DNA from: Alphaproteobacteria bacterium
GTDB lineage: Bacteria; Pseudomonadota; Alphaproteobacteria; Rhodobacterales; Rhodobacteraceae
Direction of reading: 5' to 3'
DNA length: 64,000 bases
NCBI GenBank assembly: GCA_030425395.1
Contig: JAUIAS010000009.1
Coordinates: forward strand, 58,175 to 122,174
The number at the start of each line of letters is the position of its first letter. The stretch's first letter is position 1. The position numbers were made by a program, and so were the translations under genes. Under the pieces are notes generated by a model. The model searched no databases and had not been told where the DNA came from. It saw only the letters and a list, made by a program, of their open reading frames with translations. Shown piece after piece: positions 43,337 to 52,852 of this stretch.

Positions 43337-45543
43337 TGCCCGATCTTCTGATTGAACTGTTTTCCGAGGAAATCCCCGCGCGCATGCAGCGCCGCGCCGC
43401 CGACGACCTGCGCAAGCGGATAACCGACGGTCTGGTCGAGGCGGGGCTGACCTATGCCCACGCGGCGGCCTTTTCGACACCGCGTCGCCTGACGCTGGCG
43501 GTCGAGGGCTTGCTCGATGCCAGCCCCGCGCAGCGCGAGGAACGCAAAGGCCCGCGCGTGGATGCGCCCGACAAGGCGATCGAAGGCTTTCTGCGGGGCG
43601 CGGGCCTGACCCGCGATCAACTGGAACAGCGCGACACGCCCAAGGGGCCGGTGTTCTTTGCAGTGATCGAAAAACCGGGGCGCGCGGCGTCCGACATTGT
43701 CGCCGAAGTGCTGGAAGCGACGATCCGCACCTTCCCTTGGCCGAAATCCATGCGCTGGGGCGCGGGCAGTCTGCGGTGGGTGCGACCGTTGCACTCGATC
43801 CTGTGTATCCTGACCCGCGAAGATGGTGCCAACGTCGTGCCCCTGAACGTTGACGGGATCGAGGCTGGCAACACCACGCGCGGCCACCGTTTCCTGTCGC
43901 CGGATGCGTTTTCCGTCACGTCCTTCGATGACTACGCCGCCAAGCTGAAGCGCGCGCATGTGATCCTCAACCCGCAGGAACGCGCCGATGCGATCTGGGC
44001 CGAGGCCACGAACCTCGCCTTTGCCGCAGGTCTGGAAGTGGTCGAAGACACGGGCCTTCTGGCCGAGGTCGCAGGCCTTGTCGAATGGCCGGTGCCCCTG
44101 ATGGGCGAGATCGGGGCCGAGTTCCTCGACCTGCCGCCCGAGGTGCTTCAGACCTCGATGAAAGAGCATCAGAAGTTCTTTTCGGTGCGCAATACGTCCA
44201 CGGGCCGGATCGAACGGTTTATCACCGTGGCCAACCGGACGACGGCCGATCACGGCGCGACGATCCTCAAGGGTAACCAAAAGGTTCTTGCCGCGCGTCT
44301 GGCGGATGCCAAGTTCTTTTGGGAAAACGACCTGCGCGAGGCCAAGGCGGGCATGAACGGCTGGCTGCAAGCCCTTGACGCAGTGACCTTTCACAACAAG
44401 CTGGGCACGCAGGGCGAACGCATCGCGCGGATCACCGCGCTGGCCGGAGAACTGGCACCCTCCGTCGGTGCGGATGTGGCGCAAGCGCAAACCGCCGCCC
44501 GGATCGCCAAGGCCGATCTAAGCTCTGAAATGGTTTACGAATTCCCTGAACTTCAGGGGCTAATGGGCCGCTATTACGCCACTTCTGCGGGTTATCCACA
44601 GGATGTGGCGCAGGTGGCGCAGGATCACTATTCGCCGCTTGGCCCCTCCGACGATGTGCCCACCGCGCCCTTGTCGGTGACGGTGGCGCTGGCGGATAAA
44701 CTGGATACGCTGACCGGGTTCTGGGCGATTGACGAAAAGCCCACCGGTTCCAAAGACCCCTTTGCCCTGCGCCGTGCGGCGTTGGGGGTGATCCGTCTGG
44801 TGCTGGAGAATGGGCAAAGCGTGTCGCTTGGCCGCGCCATCTATAAACACGCCATATGGTTGAAAGTCCTTCTCCAAGGGCGTAGCGGCCCAGTTAGCAC
44901 ACTGCATAGACATCTAGTAATGGCTGATTTGCGAGAATTGGAGGCCTCCGCTGGTGTTGGCGAACCCATCGCCCCAAATTTGTTTCAGGCAGATAAGATC
45001 GAAGCGGAACAGTTGAGCGCCGACCTCCTCGCCTTCATCCATGACCGTCTCAAGGTGTTCCTGCGTGATGAGGGCATCCGCCATGATGTGATTGATGCGT
45101 GCCTGTCGATGCCGGGCTCTGACGATCTGACGCTTCTTGTCAAACGTGTCCGGGCGCTGTCCGAGGCATTGTCCACCGAAGACGGTGAAAACCTGTTGCA
45201 GGGCTTCAAACGCGCCAACAACATTCTCAGTCAGGCCGAGGAAAAGGACGGGGTGGAATATTCCTTTGGTCCCGATCCCAAGTTTGCCGAGGGCGACAGC
45301 GAACGCGCCTTGTTCACGGCACTGGACGCGGCCGAGGCGGCGATTGCCCCGGCCATGCAGGCCGAGGATTTTCCAGCCGCGATGGCGGCGATGGCCGGAC
45401 TGCGCGGGGCGATTGATGCGTTCTTTACCGATGTGCAGGTCAATGCCGATAACCAGACGCTGCGCCGCAATCGTCTGAACCTGTTGCACCGCATCCGCGC
45501 GACCTGTCTGTCGGTGGCGGACCTGACCCGCGTCGAGGGCTGA
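43336..45543 (+). CDS. glyS: Glycyl-tRNA synthetase beta subunit
   Basis: A 735-residue tRNA-binding subunit. Family blocks are LLIELFSEEIPARMQ at the start, FPWPKSMRWGAGSLRWVRP, TSMKEHQKFFSVRN and DKLDTLTGFWAIDEKPTGSKDPFALRRAA; a C-terminal DALR-type anticodon domain follows. Residues about 503-555 (44845-45000) form an extra stretch (VLLQGRSGPVSTLHRHL and on) with much lower GC and codons rare in the neighbourhood (ATA, AGA, CTA, GTA), placed between the body and the DLLAFIHDRLKVFLRDEGIR block. The reading frame is kept. It starts in the stop of the small membrane gene. Confidence 0.95.
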   Translation: MPDLLIELFSEEIPARMQRRAADDLRKRITDGLVEAGLTYAHAAAFSTPRRLTLAVEGLLDASPAQREERKGPRVDAPDKAIEGFLRGAGLTRDQLEQRDTPKGPVFFAVIEKPGRAASDIVAEVLEATIRTFPWPKSMRWGAGSLRWVRPLHSILCILTREDGANVVPLNVDGIEAGNTTRGHRFLSPDAFSVTSFDDYAAKLKRAHVILNPQERADAIWAEATNLAFAAGLEVVEDTGLLAEVAGLVEWPVPLMGEIGAEFLDLPPEVLQTSMKEHQKFFSVRNTSTGRIERFITVANRTTADHGATILKGNQKVLAARLADAKFFWENDLREAKAGMNGWLQALDAVTFHNKLGTQGERIARITALAGELAPSVGADVAQAQTAARIAKADLSSEMVYEFPELQGLMGRYYATSAGYPQDVAQVAQDHYSPLGPSDDVPTAPLSVTVALADKLDTLTGFWAIDEKPTGSKDPFALRRAALGVIRLVLENGQSVSLGRAIYKHAIWLKVLLQGRSGPVSTLHRHLVMADLRELEASAGVGEPIAPNLFQADKIEAEQLSADLLAFIHDRLKVFLRDEGIRHDVIDACLSMPGSDDLTLLVKRVRALSEALSTEDGENLLQGFKRANNILSQAEEKDGVEYSFGPDPKFAEGDSERALFTALDAAEAAIAPAMQAEDFPAAMAAMAGLRGAIDAFFTDVQVNADNQTLRRNRLNLLHRIRATCLSVADLTRVEG

Positions 45544-45660
45544 CGCGAATGCGCGGTGCCGTGTGCGGGTATCCCCCGCCCGCGGCGGCGCGACAGCAAG
45601 AGCCCTTGCGCCGGTCCGTGTGCAGCCTATGCTGACGCGCGACAGACAAGGTGCGCCGCA

Positions 45661-48198
45661 GTGCAGAACAATCCCCACACGACCCTGATCACAGCCACCG
45701 CCCCGGTGGCCAATTTCACCCATGGCGGGCGGGCGAAATGCCTGCAACGCCTTGTGCGGCTGGATTTGCCGGTTCCGCGCACCGTGGCGTTGTCCTTTGA
45801 TGCGGTGCACGGCATCGCGGCGGGCAATATCCCCGACCTTGAACCGATTCTGTCCTGCTTTGACCCCGGCACCCTTCTGTGCGTGCGGCCGTCGTCGGAA
45901 GACCCCGATTGGGGCGGGCCGGGCGCGGTTCTGAACATCGGAATGAACGATGCGCGCTATGTCGAACTGAGCGAGATCATGGGCGCGGACGCGGCTGCCG
46001 CGCTTTACCTGCGGTTTGTGCAGGCCTACGCGATCCACGTCGCGCGGCTCGATCCCGACCTGTTCGAGGAAATTCCCCCCGAACCCAAGCCCGCGCTGCA
46101 AAAGCTGCTGCACGCCTATGAGGAAGAAACCGAAGAGCCATTCCCGCAGGACCCTGCAGAACAGTTGGCCGCCGTGCTGCGGTCCATGGCGCGGGCGTGG
46201 GAAGGCACCACCGCGCGACTGTTGCGTCAGGCCAAGGGCGCGCCCGCGGATGCGGGGCTGGGTCTTGTGGTGCAGGACATGATCTTTGGCCTTGGACGCG
46301 GCGAATGCGGATCCGGGGTTCTGCAACTGGTCAACACGGTCACGGGCCAGCCGCAGATCACTGGCCGATACCTCAGCCAGTCGCAGGGCCGTGATGCGCT
46401 GGGCGCTGGGGCAGAGGCGCTGTATCTCGAAAAAGACCCGCGCGGCCCGTCCCTTGAAGAGGTGGCCCCTCAGGCGTTTGCCGATCTCAAAGCCCACGCC
46501 GCCACCATGCGCCGCAAACTGCGCGAGGAAATGCAGGTCGAATTCGTGATCGAAAACGGCCGTGTGCATATCCTTGACGGGGTCCGTGTGCAGCGCGCGC
46601 CGCGTGCATCGGTGCGCATCGCGGTGCGGTTGGCTCAGGACGGGATCATCTCCCCGCAAGAGGCTGTCATGCGGGTGGAACCGCGCATGTTGAACGAATT
46701 GCTGCACCGTCAGGTGGCCCCATATGCCAAGCGCGATGTGCTGGGCACCGGCATCGCGGCCAGCCCGGGGGCGGCCACGGGCCGGATCGTGTTCACCGCG
46801 TCGCAGGCGCAGGCCAGCGCAGCGCGGCGCGAACCGTGCATTCTTGTGCGGCGTGAAACCACGCCCGAGGATATTCGCGGAATGCACGCCTCTGTCGGTG
46901 TGCTGACCGAACGTGGCGGCATGACCAGCCACGCCGCCGTGATCGGGCGGGGCCTTGGCCTGCCGTGTATCGTTGGGGCGACCTCTCTCAAGTTCAACAC
47001 ACGGCGCAAGCAGATCGTGACGGCGGATGGTCGGGTTCTCAAGGATGGGGATATCATCACTCTTGACGGAAGCTCGGGGCAGGTGCTGGCCGGTGAACCC
47101 GAAATGCTCGAAGCATCGCTGGACGATGCGTTCCAGACCCTAATGGGCTGGGCGGACGAGGCGCGCGACATCGGCATTCGCGCCAATGCCGACACCCCCG
47201 CCGATGCGCAGACGGCGCGCAACTTCAATGCGCAGGGTATCGGGCTGTGCCGGACCGAACACATGTTCTTTGATCCCGGTCGCCTGACCGTCATGCGCGA
47301 GATGATCTTTGCCGACCGGTCGCAGGACCGTGCCGCCGTGCTTGAGCGGCTTCTGCCCATGCAGCGAGAGGATTTCGTGCAGTTGTTCCGCATCATGGAA
47401 GGACAGCCGGTCTGTATCCGCCTGTTTGACCCGCCGTTGCACGAATTCCTGCCCACCTCCAAAAGCGGCCAGCGCGAACTGGCCGAGGCGCTGGACCTGC
47501 CGGTCAGCGACGTGATCCGACGGGTCGAGGCGATGGGGGAATACAACCCGATGCTGGGTCTGCGCGGTGTCCGGTTGGGTGTGACCGTGCCCGAAATCTA
47601 TGACATGCAGGCGCGCGCGATTTTTGAAGCCACGCTCGAGGCCAGCCAACAAGGCGATCCCGTGGTGCCCGAAATCATGATCCCGCTGGTGTCCGCGCGC
47701 CGCGAGGTCGAATTGGTCAAGGCACGGGTCGATGCCGTGGCACTGGCGGTGCGCAACGAAAAAGGACGCGATTTCAACTACCGGCTTGGCGTGATGGTCG
47801 AAACACCGCGCGCGGCATTGCGCGCGGCCGAGATCGCGCCGCATGTGTCCTTTCTCAGCTTCGGCACCAACGACCTGACCCAGATGACCTATGGGCTCAG
47901 CCGCGATGACGCGGGGCGGTTCATGTCGGACTATGTTCAGCAGGGCGTGTTCCCCGAAGATCCCTTTCATACGCTGGATATCGACGGGGTGGGCGAATTG
48001 CTGCGGCTTGGGGCCGAACGTGGGCGTAATGCGCAGCCCGATGTGACCCTGTCGATCTGTGGCGAACATGGCGGCAACCCCGAATCAATCGCGTTTTGCC
48101 GCGAGGTGGGGTTTGACTATGTCTCGTGTTCGCCGTTCCGGGTGCCGGTGGCGCGCCTTGCGGCCGCGCAGCTCGCCATTCGGGACAAGATCGGCTAA
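45661..48198 (+). CDS. Pyruvate phosphate dikinase-like PEP-utilizing enzyme with divergent ATP-grasp domain
   Basis: An 845-residue protein with PPDK domain order. The central swivelling domain has the phospho-histidine motif GGMTSHAAVIGRGLGLPCIVG (written here in two parts: GGMTSHAAVI, GRGLGLPCIVG), and the C-terminal TIM barrel has RTEHMFF, SFGTNDLTQMTYGLSRDD and SICGEHGGNP with the catalytic cysteine. The N-terminal ATP-grasp part is poorly conserved: the GGKGA loop reads GGRAK and the SVRSGA arginine loop reads CVRPSS. PEP chemistry is likely kept; ATP use is doubtful. GTG at 45661 is the chosen start because upstream codons look non-coding. It follows glyS by 117 bp. Confidence 0.85.
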   Translation: MQNNPHTTLITATAPVANFTHGGRAKCLQRLVRLDLPVPRTVALSFDAVHGIAAGNIPDLEPILSCFDPGTLLCVRPSSEDPDWGGPGAVLNIGMNDARYVELSEIMGADAAAALYLRFVQAYAIHVARLDPDLFEEIPPEPKPALQKLLHAYEEETEEPFPQDPAEQLAAVLRSMARAWEGTTARLLRQAKGAPADAGLGLVVQDMIFGLGRGECGSGVLQLVNTVTGQPQITGRYLSQSQGRDALGAGAEALYLEKDPRGPSLEEVAPQAFADLKAHAATMRRKLREEMQVEFVIENGRVHILDGVRVQRAPRASVRIAVRLAQDGIISPQEAVMRVEPRMLNELLHRQVAPYAKRDVLGTGIAASPGAATGRIVFTASQAQASAARREPCILVRRETTPEDIRGMHASVGVLTERGGMTSHAAVIGRGLGLPCIVGATSLKFNTRRKQIVTADGRVLKDGDIITLDGSSGQVLAGEPEMLEASLDDAFQTLMGWADEARDIGIRANADTPADAQTARNFNAQGIGLCRTEHMFFDPGRLTVMREMIFADRSQDRAAVLERLLPMQREDFVQLFRIMEGQPVCIRLFDPPLHEFLPTSKSGQRELAEALDLPVSDVIRRVEAMGEYNPMLGLRGVRLGVTVPEIYDMQARAIFEATLEASQQGDPVVPEIMIPLVSARREVELVKARVDAVALAVRNEKGRDFNYRLGVMVETPRAALRAAEIAPHVSFLSFGTNDLTQMTYGLSRDDAGRFMSDYVQQGVFPEDPFHTLDIDGVGELLRLGAERGRNAQPDVTLSICGEHGGNPESIAFCREVGFDYVSCSPFRVPVARLAAAQLAIRDKIG

Positions 48199-48387
48199 CC
48201 CTGCCTGAGGTCACTGTAATTTGTCGTGGTCCGTGCCGCCCGGAAAGGTACGGACCTGCGACATATTTTTCGCACTCTGCCTGAATATTAACCGAAACTG
48301 GACGCGGAGCAGGTTTTCCTGTATCGCGCGGCTGCGTTGCAACGGGAGGTACGGCGCAGTCCATACAACTGTGACGAGGCAGAACCG

Positions 48388-49029
48388 ATGAAAACCCTAT
48401 CCGCCATGACTATGGCGTTGTTGCTGGCCGCGCCCTTGATGCTCTTTGCACCTGCGGCACAAGCCGAAGCGACGATGCAATCCCTGTTCGATCGCGCCCA
48501 AAGTGCATTTGGTGCGCTGCCCAAGGGGCGGATCAAGGCGCTGGTTTCCGAACCGGGGCGTGGGGCGGGCGATGTGCAATACACCCGTGCATGGCTGGAT
48601 GCGCAACCCAAGGCCACAGGCGGTGAGCAATGGCAGTGCCTCGCCGAGGCGCTGTATTTCGAAGCGCGCGGTGAAACCGTCAAGGGGCAGTTCGCCGTCG
48701 CCGAAGTGATCATGAACCGCGTCGAGGAAGCGCGGTTTCCCGACACGCCATGCGATGTGATCAATCAGGGAACGGGCCGGAAATACCAGTGCCAGTTCAC
48801 CTATACCTGCGATGGCCGCGAAGAGGTGATCGCTGAAAAAACCGCCTTTGAACGGGTGGCCAAGGTGGCGCGTGCGGTGCTGGACGAACGGTCCGAAGAG
48901 CTGACCAAGGGTGCCACGCATTACCACACCACGTCGGTGCGTCCGTCCTGGGCCAAGGTCTACACCAAGACGGTCAAGATCGGCGTTCACCAGTTCTACC
49001 GCCACACCGTGCGCACCGCGAGCAACTGA
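48388..49029 (+). CDS. Exported cell-wall hydrolase, SleB/CwlJ (Hydrolase_2) family
   Basis: A 213-residue exported protein with a signal peptide (TMALLLAAPLMLFAPAAQA) and a C-terminal Hydrolase_2 domain from about residue 85. AEALYFEARGETVKGQFAVA holds the catalytic glutamate, followed by VIMNRVEEARFPDTPCDVI, CQFTYTCDG and GATHYHTTSVRPSWA. The family includes spore-cortex lytic transglycosylases; in non-spore-formers it probably remodels peptidoglycan. The 189-bp gap upstream has an unsupported 7-bp hairpin (48228-48256). Confidence 0.92.
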   Translation: MKTLSAMTMALLLAAPLMLFAPAAQAEATMQSLFDRAQSAFGALPKGRIKALVSEPGRGAGDVQYTRAWLDAQPKATGGEQWQCLAEALYFEARGETVKGQFAVAEVIMNRVEEARFPDTPCDVINQGTGRKYQCQFTYTCDGREEVIAEKTAFERVAKVARAVLDERSEELTKGATHYHTTSVRPSWAKVYTKTVKIGVHQFYRHTVRTASN

Positions 49030-49134
49030 CGCCGCGATCCTGCCCTTGCTGGCTGCTGAGGCGACTTACCACGTGACGGGACGGGTGGGTCGCCCTATCT
49101 TTTGCGAAACGGATTTTGCAAAAGGGGCGGATCA

Positions 49135-50514
49135 GTGGAGATCACACGACGTGCGGTTCTGGGTGGGCTGGCAAGCCTGCCATTTTTCAATGCCCCTGCC
49201 GGGGCCGCGGCACCGGCGCTGACCGCCGGTCAGGCGCTGGCCCAGATTGCCCCCGATGGATACGATCCCACCCCGGTGTGGTGTTACGACGGCGCTGTGC
49301 CGGGGCCGGAAATCCGGGTTCGGCAGGGGGATCGCGTCAGCCGCGTCTTGCGAAATAAATTGCCCGATGACACCGCGGTGCATTGGCATGGCATCCGCAT
49401 CGACAACGCGATGGACGGGGTGCCGGGCCTGACCCAGAACGCGGTAAAACCGGGGCAGGATTTTCTCTATGATTTCGCGGTCCCCGATGCGGGCACCTAT
49501 TGGTATCATTCGCACAACCGCTCGATGGAGCAGGTGGCCCGGGGGCTGGCCGGGCCGCTGATCATCGAAGAGCCGGACACTGATGCCCCGGACGTGGATC
49601 ACGACGTCACCTTGATGCTGGACGATTGGCGGCTCGATCCCGAAACGGCCAAGATCGCCCCATTCGGCAATTTTCATGATCTGAGCCACGCCGGGCGGAT
49701 CGGCAATATTGTGACGGTGAACGGGCAGTTTGGCTGGTCCATGCCGGTGCGGCGGCTCGACCGGTTGCGCCTGCGGATCATCAACGGGGCCAACGCACGG
49801 GTGTTCCGGCTGCGGCTCAAGGGGTTGGAGGGGTGGATTGCCGCGCTCGACGGGATGCCCCTGAACCGGCCCGCGCCGGCGACGATAGATCTGGACATGG
49901 CCCCGGCGCAGCGGATCGACCTGATCGTGGATGTCACCGCAGAGGTTGGCGAAATGGCCGATCTTGTCAGTCTGGAACGCGATGGCGGCTATGCGGTGGC
50001 GGGGTTTCGCGTCGGGGCAGGGGCAGGGCAAACCCGGCGCGCGGCACCTGCGGCGCTGCCCCCAAACCCGGTTGCCGATCCCGGCGATCCTGCGCGCGCG
50101 CCCCTGATCAGCCTGCAGATGCAGGGCGGTGCCATGCGCGGCCTTGGTCCGACCCGCCACAAGGGGGAACTCCGCGCGGGGCGCGACCTGATGCAAAGCG
50201 GTCAGTTCTGGTCCCTGAACGGGCAGGCGGGGCTGGACGATGCGCCGCTTGTGGATCTGGCGCAGGGCGAGGTGCGGCGCATCGCCCTGATCAACGACAC
50301 GATGTTTCCCCACGGCATCCACCTGCACGGCCACCACTTTCACGTGATGAACGCGGACGGGTCGGCGGGGGTGCTGCGCGATACCGTGCTGGTCGCCCCC
50401 GGCGAGACACGGCAAGTCCTGCTCGTGGCCGACAATCCGGGTGACTGGCTGCTGCATTGTCATATGCTGGGCCACGCGATGTCAGGGATGAACACATGGT
50501 TCCGCGTGACCTGA
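49135..50514 (+). CDS. Tat-exported multicopper oxidase
   Basis: A 459-residue three-cupredoxin-domain oxidase. The N-terminus EITRRAVLGGLASLPFF is a twin-arginine signal. Copper-ligand motifs are complete: HWHGIR, YHSHNRSMEQ, PHGIHLHGHHFHV and HCHMLGHAMSGM, giving one type 1 site with an axial methionine and the trinuclear centre. No methionine-rich CueO-type insert is seen, so the substrate (copper, phenols, metal ions) is open. The GTG at 49135 follows AAAGGGGCGG. The gene ends 21 bp from the convergent cyclase gene. Confidence 0.92.
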   Translation: MEITRRAVLGGLASLPFFNAPAGAAAPALTAGQALAQIAPDGYDPTPVWCYDGAVPGPEIRVRQGDRVSRVLRNKLPDDTAVHWHGIRIDNAMDGVPGLTQNAVKPGQDFLYDFAVPDAGTYWYHSHNRSMEQVARGLAGPLIIEEPDTDAPDVDHDVTLMLDDWRLDPETAKIAPFGNFHDLSHAGRIGNIVTVNGQFGWSMPVRRLDRLRLRIINGANARVFRLRLKGLEGWIAALDGMPLNRPAPATIDLDMAPAQRIDLIVDVTAEVGEMADLVSLERDGGYAVAGFRVGAGAGQTRRAAPAALPPNPVADPGDPARAPLISLQMQGGAMRGLGPTRHKGELRAGRDLMQSGQFWSLNGQAGLDDAPLVDLAQGEVRRIALINDTMFPHGIHLHGHHFHVMNADGSAGVLRDTVLVAPGETRQVLLVADNPGDWLLHCHMLGHAMSGMNTWFRVT

Positions 50515-50535
50515 CAGAGCGATTGTTGGCCCTCG

Positions 50536-51978
50536 TCATTCCGCCGTCAGGTCATCCAGCGCGGATTGCAACACGGTGATCGCCTTGCGCCGGTCCTGTT
50601 CGGTCAGCCGCTCGGGGTCGATGGTCAGGGTCAACGCCGGGTCGGAATGATGGATGATGCGTCCACGGGCGGCGAGGTCATCATAGATGCCAACAAGGCG
50701 ATAGGCCCGCACCGGTCTGGAAATCCCCTTGAGATCCAGCGCCGCGACCTCTTCGGCCATGGCCCAGTCATTCACCAGCGACCATGTCTCGTGCGACAGC
50801 AGGATGCCGCCGGTGTCCGCGTGCGCCTCCAGTCGGGCGGCAAGGTTCACCTCGCCGCCGATGATGGTGTAATCCATACGGTCGATGGATCCGAAATTGC
50901 CCACGGTGCAATAGCCGGTGTTGATGCCGATGCGCATTTCAAACGGCCGCTCCAAACCCAGATCAAGCCACCTCTGGCGCAAGTCCTGCATGTGCTGTTG
51001 CATCGCGATGGCCATGCGCACGCATTGCGCCGCGTCCTCCTTGACGCCCTGTGTTTCAGGGTCGCCGAAATACAGGACAATCGCGTCCCCGATGAACTTG
51101 TCGAAATTCGCACCATGCGCCTGCGCGATAAGCGACATTTCCGTAAGATATTCATTCAGCAGCGCGGTCAATTCCTCGGATTCAAGCTGATCCGTGGTTT
51201 CGGTAAACCCGACGATGTCGGAAAAGAACACGGTCAGTTTCTTGCGCTTGCTGTCGACCTTCACCTGTTGCTGGCCGCTGACGATGGCGCTGTAAAGCTG
51301 AGGAGAGATGTATTTGGCCAGTTGGGACGATACATTCTCCAGCGTCCTGTTCGAGGCTTCGGTGCGGCTGCGGCTTGCCACAAGGTCGCGCTCGGCCATG
51401 CAGGCGGCCCATTCATACAGACCCATGCACAGCGCCATGACGCTGGATAGCATGGCGGTATTGGCGGCAAAAAACAGGATGTTAAAGCTGGGCCCTTGCG
51501 GGTCCACGGCACCGAACGTCAGCACATAGACACCGCTTGCCGTCAGCATCACGAGATACCCAAGCGACAGGCACACCCGCGTAATGCGCGAAAAGAACGG
51601 CAGGATCATCACGACGACCACGCTGTTCACGATGAAGAAATTGAACGCCGGTTCCAGACCGAACCAGAGGGTCGCCAGCAGCCCGTGACCGGGAATTTCG
51701 ATCAGATTGGCCAGAACAAAGGGCCAGGCTGCAAACCGGTTGCGCAGGCAGATGAACCAGACCGCTGCCGTAAAGATCGCGATGCTGGCCACATTGAACC
51801 AGACAAGCGGCCACGCCTCGACCTGCCAAAAGATGATCAGAAACACGACATGGGACAACAACGCACCGGGAAATGCCGCGCGGGCCACGACGTGGGCGCG
51901 GTGTTCCTGATCGCTGATCCCCTCGGGTCGTTCGACCAGATAGGCCCGGAACCGTTGCCCCCAATCCGTTACTGCCAT
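50536..51978 (-). CDS. Membrane class III adenylate/guanylate cyclase
   Basis: A 480-residue protein with about six N-terminal transmembrane helices (residues 35-190) and a cytosolic class III cyclase domain (about 240-430). VFFSDIVGFTETTDQLE and FDKFIGDAIVLYFGDPE hold the two metal aspartates; DYTIIGGEVNLAARLE is the nucleotide-side motif of the proteobacterial class IIIb type. A helical linker with ASNRTLENVSSQLAKYISPQ connects the parts. The product is probably cAMP, and the membrane part may sense a signal or lipid; both are inference. It is isolated on its strand. Confidence 0.93.
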   Translation of the reverse strand: MAVTDWGQRFRAYLVERPEGISDQEHRAHVVARAAFPGALLSHVVFLIIFWQVEAWPLVWFNVASIAIFTAAVWFICLRNRFAAWPFVLANLIEIPGHGLLATLWFGLEPAFNFFIVNSVVVVMILPFFSRITRVCLSLGYLVMLTASGVYVLTFGAVDPQGPSFNILFFAANTAMLSSVMALCMGLYEWAACMAERDLVASRSRTEASNRTLENVSSQLAKYISPQLYSAIVSGQQQVKVDSKRKKLTVFFSDIVGFTETTDQLESEELTALLNEYLTEMSLIAQAHGANFDKFIGDAIVLYFGDPETQGVKEDAAQCVRMAIAMQQHMQDLRQRWLDLGLERPFEMRIGINTGYCTVGNFGSIDRMDYTIIGGEVNLAARLEAHADTGGILLSHETWSLVNDWAMAEEVAALDLKGISRPVRAYRLVGIYDDLAARGRIIHHSDPALTLTIDPERLTEQDRRKAITVLQSALDDLTAE

Positions 51979-52098
51979 GCGCCCGCCCCGTTACCGCATT
52001 CTTGTGAAAAACGACGGTAACGAAGATACGGCAGAGGGCATAGGGGCCTTGTGCGGCACCACCACTTGATCAAGGGCGGGTCCGGCGGTATCGGCGGT

Positions 52099-52836
52099 CT
52101 AGCCGCGCCCGATATAGGGCATGTTGGTGGCCATCACGGTCATGAACTGGACGTTTGCCTCAAGCGGCAGATCCGCCATGTAAAGCACCGATCTGGCGAC
52201 GTGCGCCACATCCATCACCGGCTCGACCGCGATCGAACCGTCCGCCTGTGGCACGCCCCTCGTCATCTTTTCGGCCATGTCGGTCAGGGCATTGCCGATG
52301 TCGATCTGGCCGCAAGCGATGTTGTGTGGCCGTCCATCAAGGCTGATCGAGCGGGTCAGCCCGGTAATCGCGTGCTTGGACGCGGTATAGGGCCCAGACC
52401 CCCAGCGCGGCACATAGGCCGACACCGATCCGTTGTTGATGATGCGCCCGCCTTTGGGGTCCTGCGCGCGCATGATGGCAAACGCCGCGCGGGCGGCGAT
52501 AAAGCTGCCGGTGAGGTTCACGTTGATCACATCGCGCCAGTCGTCCACCGAAACCTCGTCGATGGGGCCTGCGGCGACGTTGACGCCCGCGTTGTTGAAC
52601 AGCGCGTCAACACGCCCCCAGGCATCGCGGGCCTGACCGAAACAGGCATCGACCGCGTCTTCGTCCGTGACATCGCAGGGCAGGATCAGCGCGTTGTGAT
52701 GGCCGTCGGCGGTTTCTTCCAGCGCACCGGCACGGCGCCCGACAAGGCCGACCTTCCAGCCCGCTTCCAGAAATGTGCGCGCCGTGGACCGGCCCACGCC
52801 GCCGCCACCGCCGGTGATCAGGATTGTCTTGCTCAT
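52099..52836 (-). CDS. Short-chain dehydrogenase/reductase (catabolic island)
   Basis: A 245-residue classical SDR. The nucleotide motif TGGGGGVGRSTA, the structural NNAGVN and the catalytic YTASK (in SGPYTASKHAIT) are present; the serine is in NNGSVSAY. An acidic residue after beta-2 is not obvious (VGRRAGALEE has Arg), suggesting NADP(H) is possible. It lies downstream of the IlvD/Edd dehydratase with a 16-bp gap and is the last gene of that unit, so it probably oxidises or reduces a sugar-acid intermediate. Confidence 0.9.
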   Translation of the reverse strand: MSKTILITGGGGGVGRSTARTFLEAGWKVGLVGRRAGALEETADGHHNALILPCDVTDEDAVDACFGQARDAWGRVDALFNNAGVNVAAGPIDEVSVDDWRDVINVNLTGSFIAARAAFAIMRAQDPKGGRIINNGSVSAYVPRWGSGPYTASKHAITGLTRSISLDGRPHNIACGQIDIGNALTDMAEKMTRGVPQADGSIAVEPVMDVAHVARSVLYMADLPLEANVQFMTVMATNMPYIGRG

Positions 52837-52852
52837 GGGGTGCCTTCCTTGC

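Noticed and set aside
44914..46932. 672-codon minus-strand open frame across the glyS-PPDK junction
   Set aside because: Antisense to two recognised genes and without family motifs.
48228..48256. GGTCCGT/ACGGACC hairpin after the PPDK-like gene
   Set aside because: Loop of 15 bases and no T-run; not enough to call a terminator or regulatory RNA.
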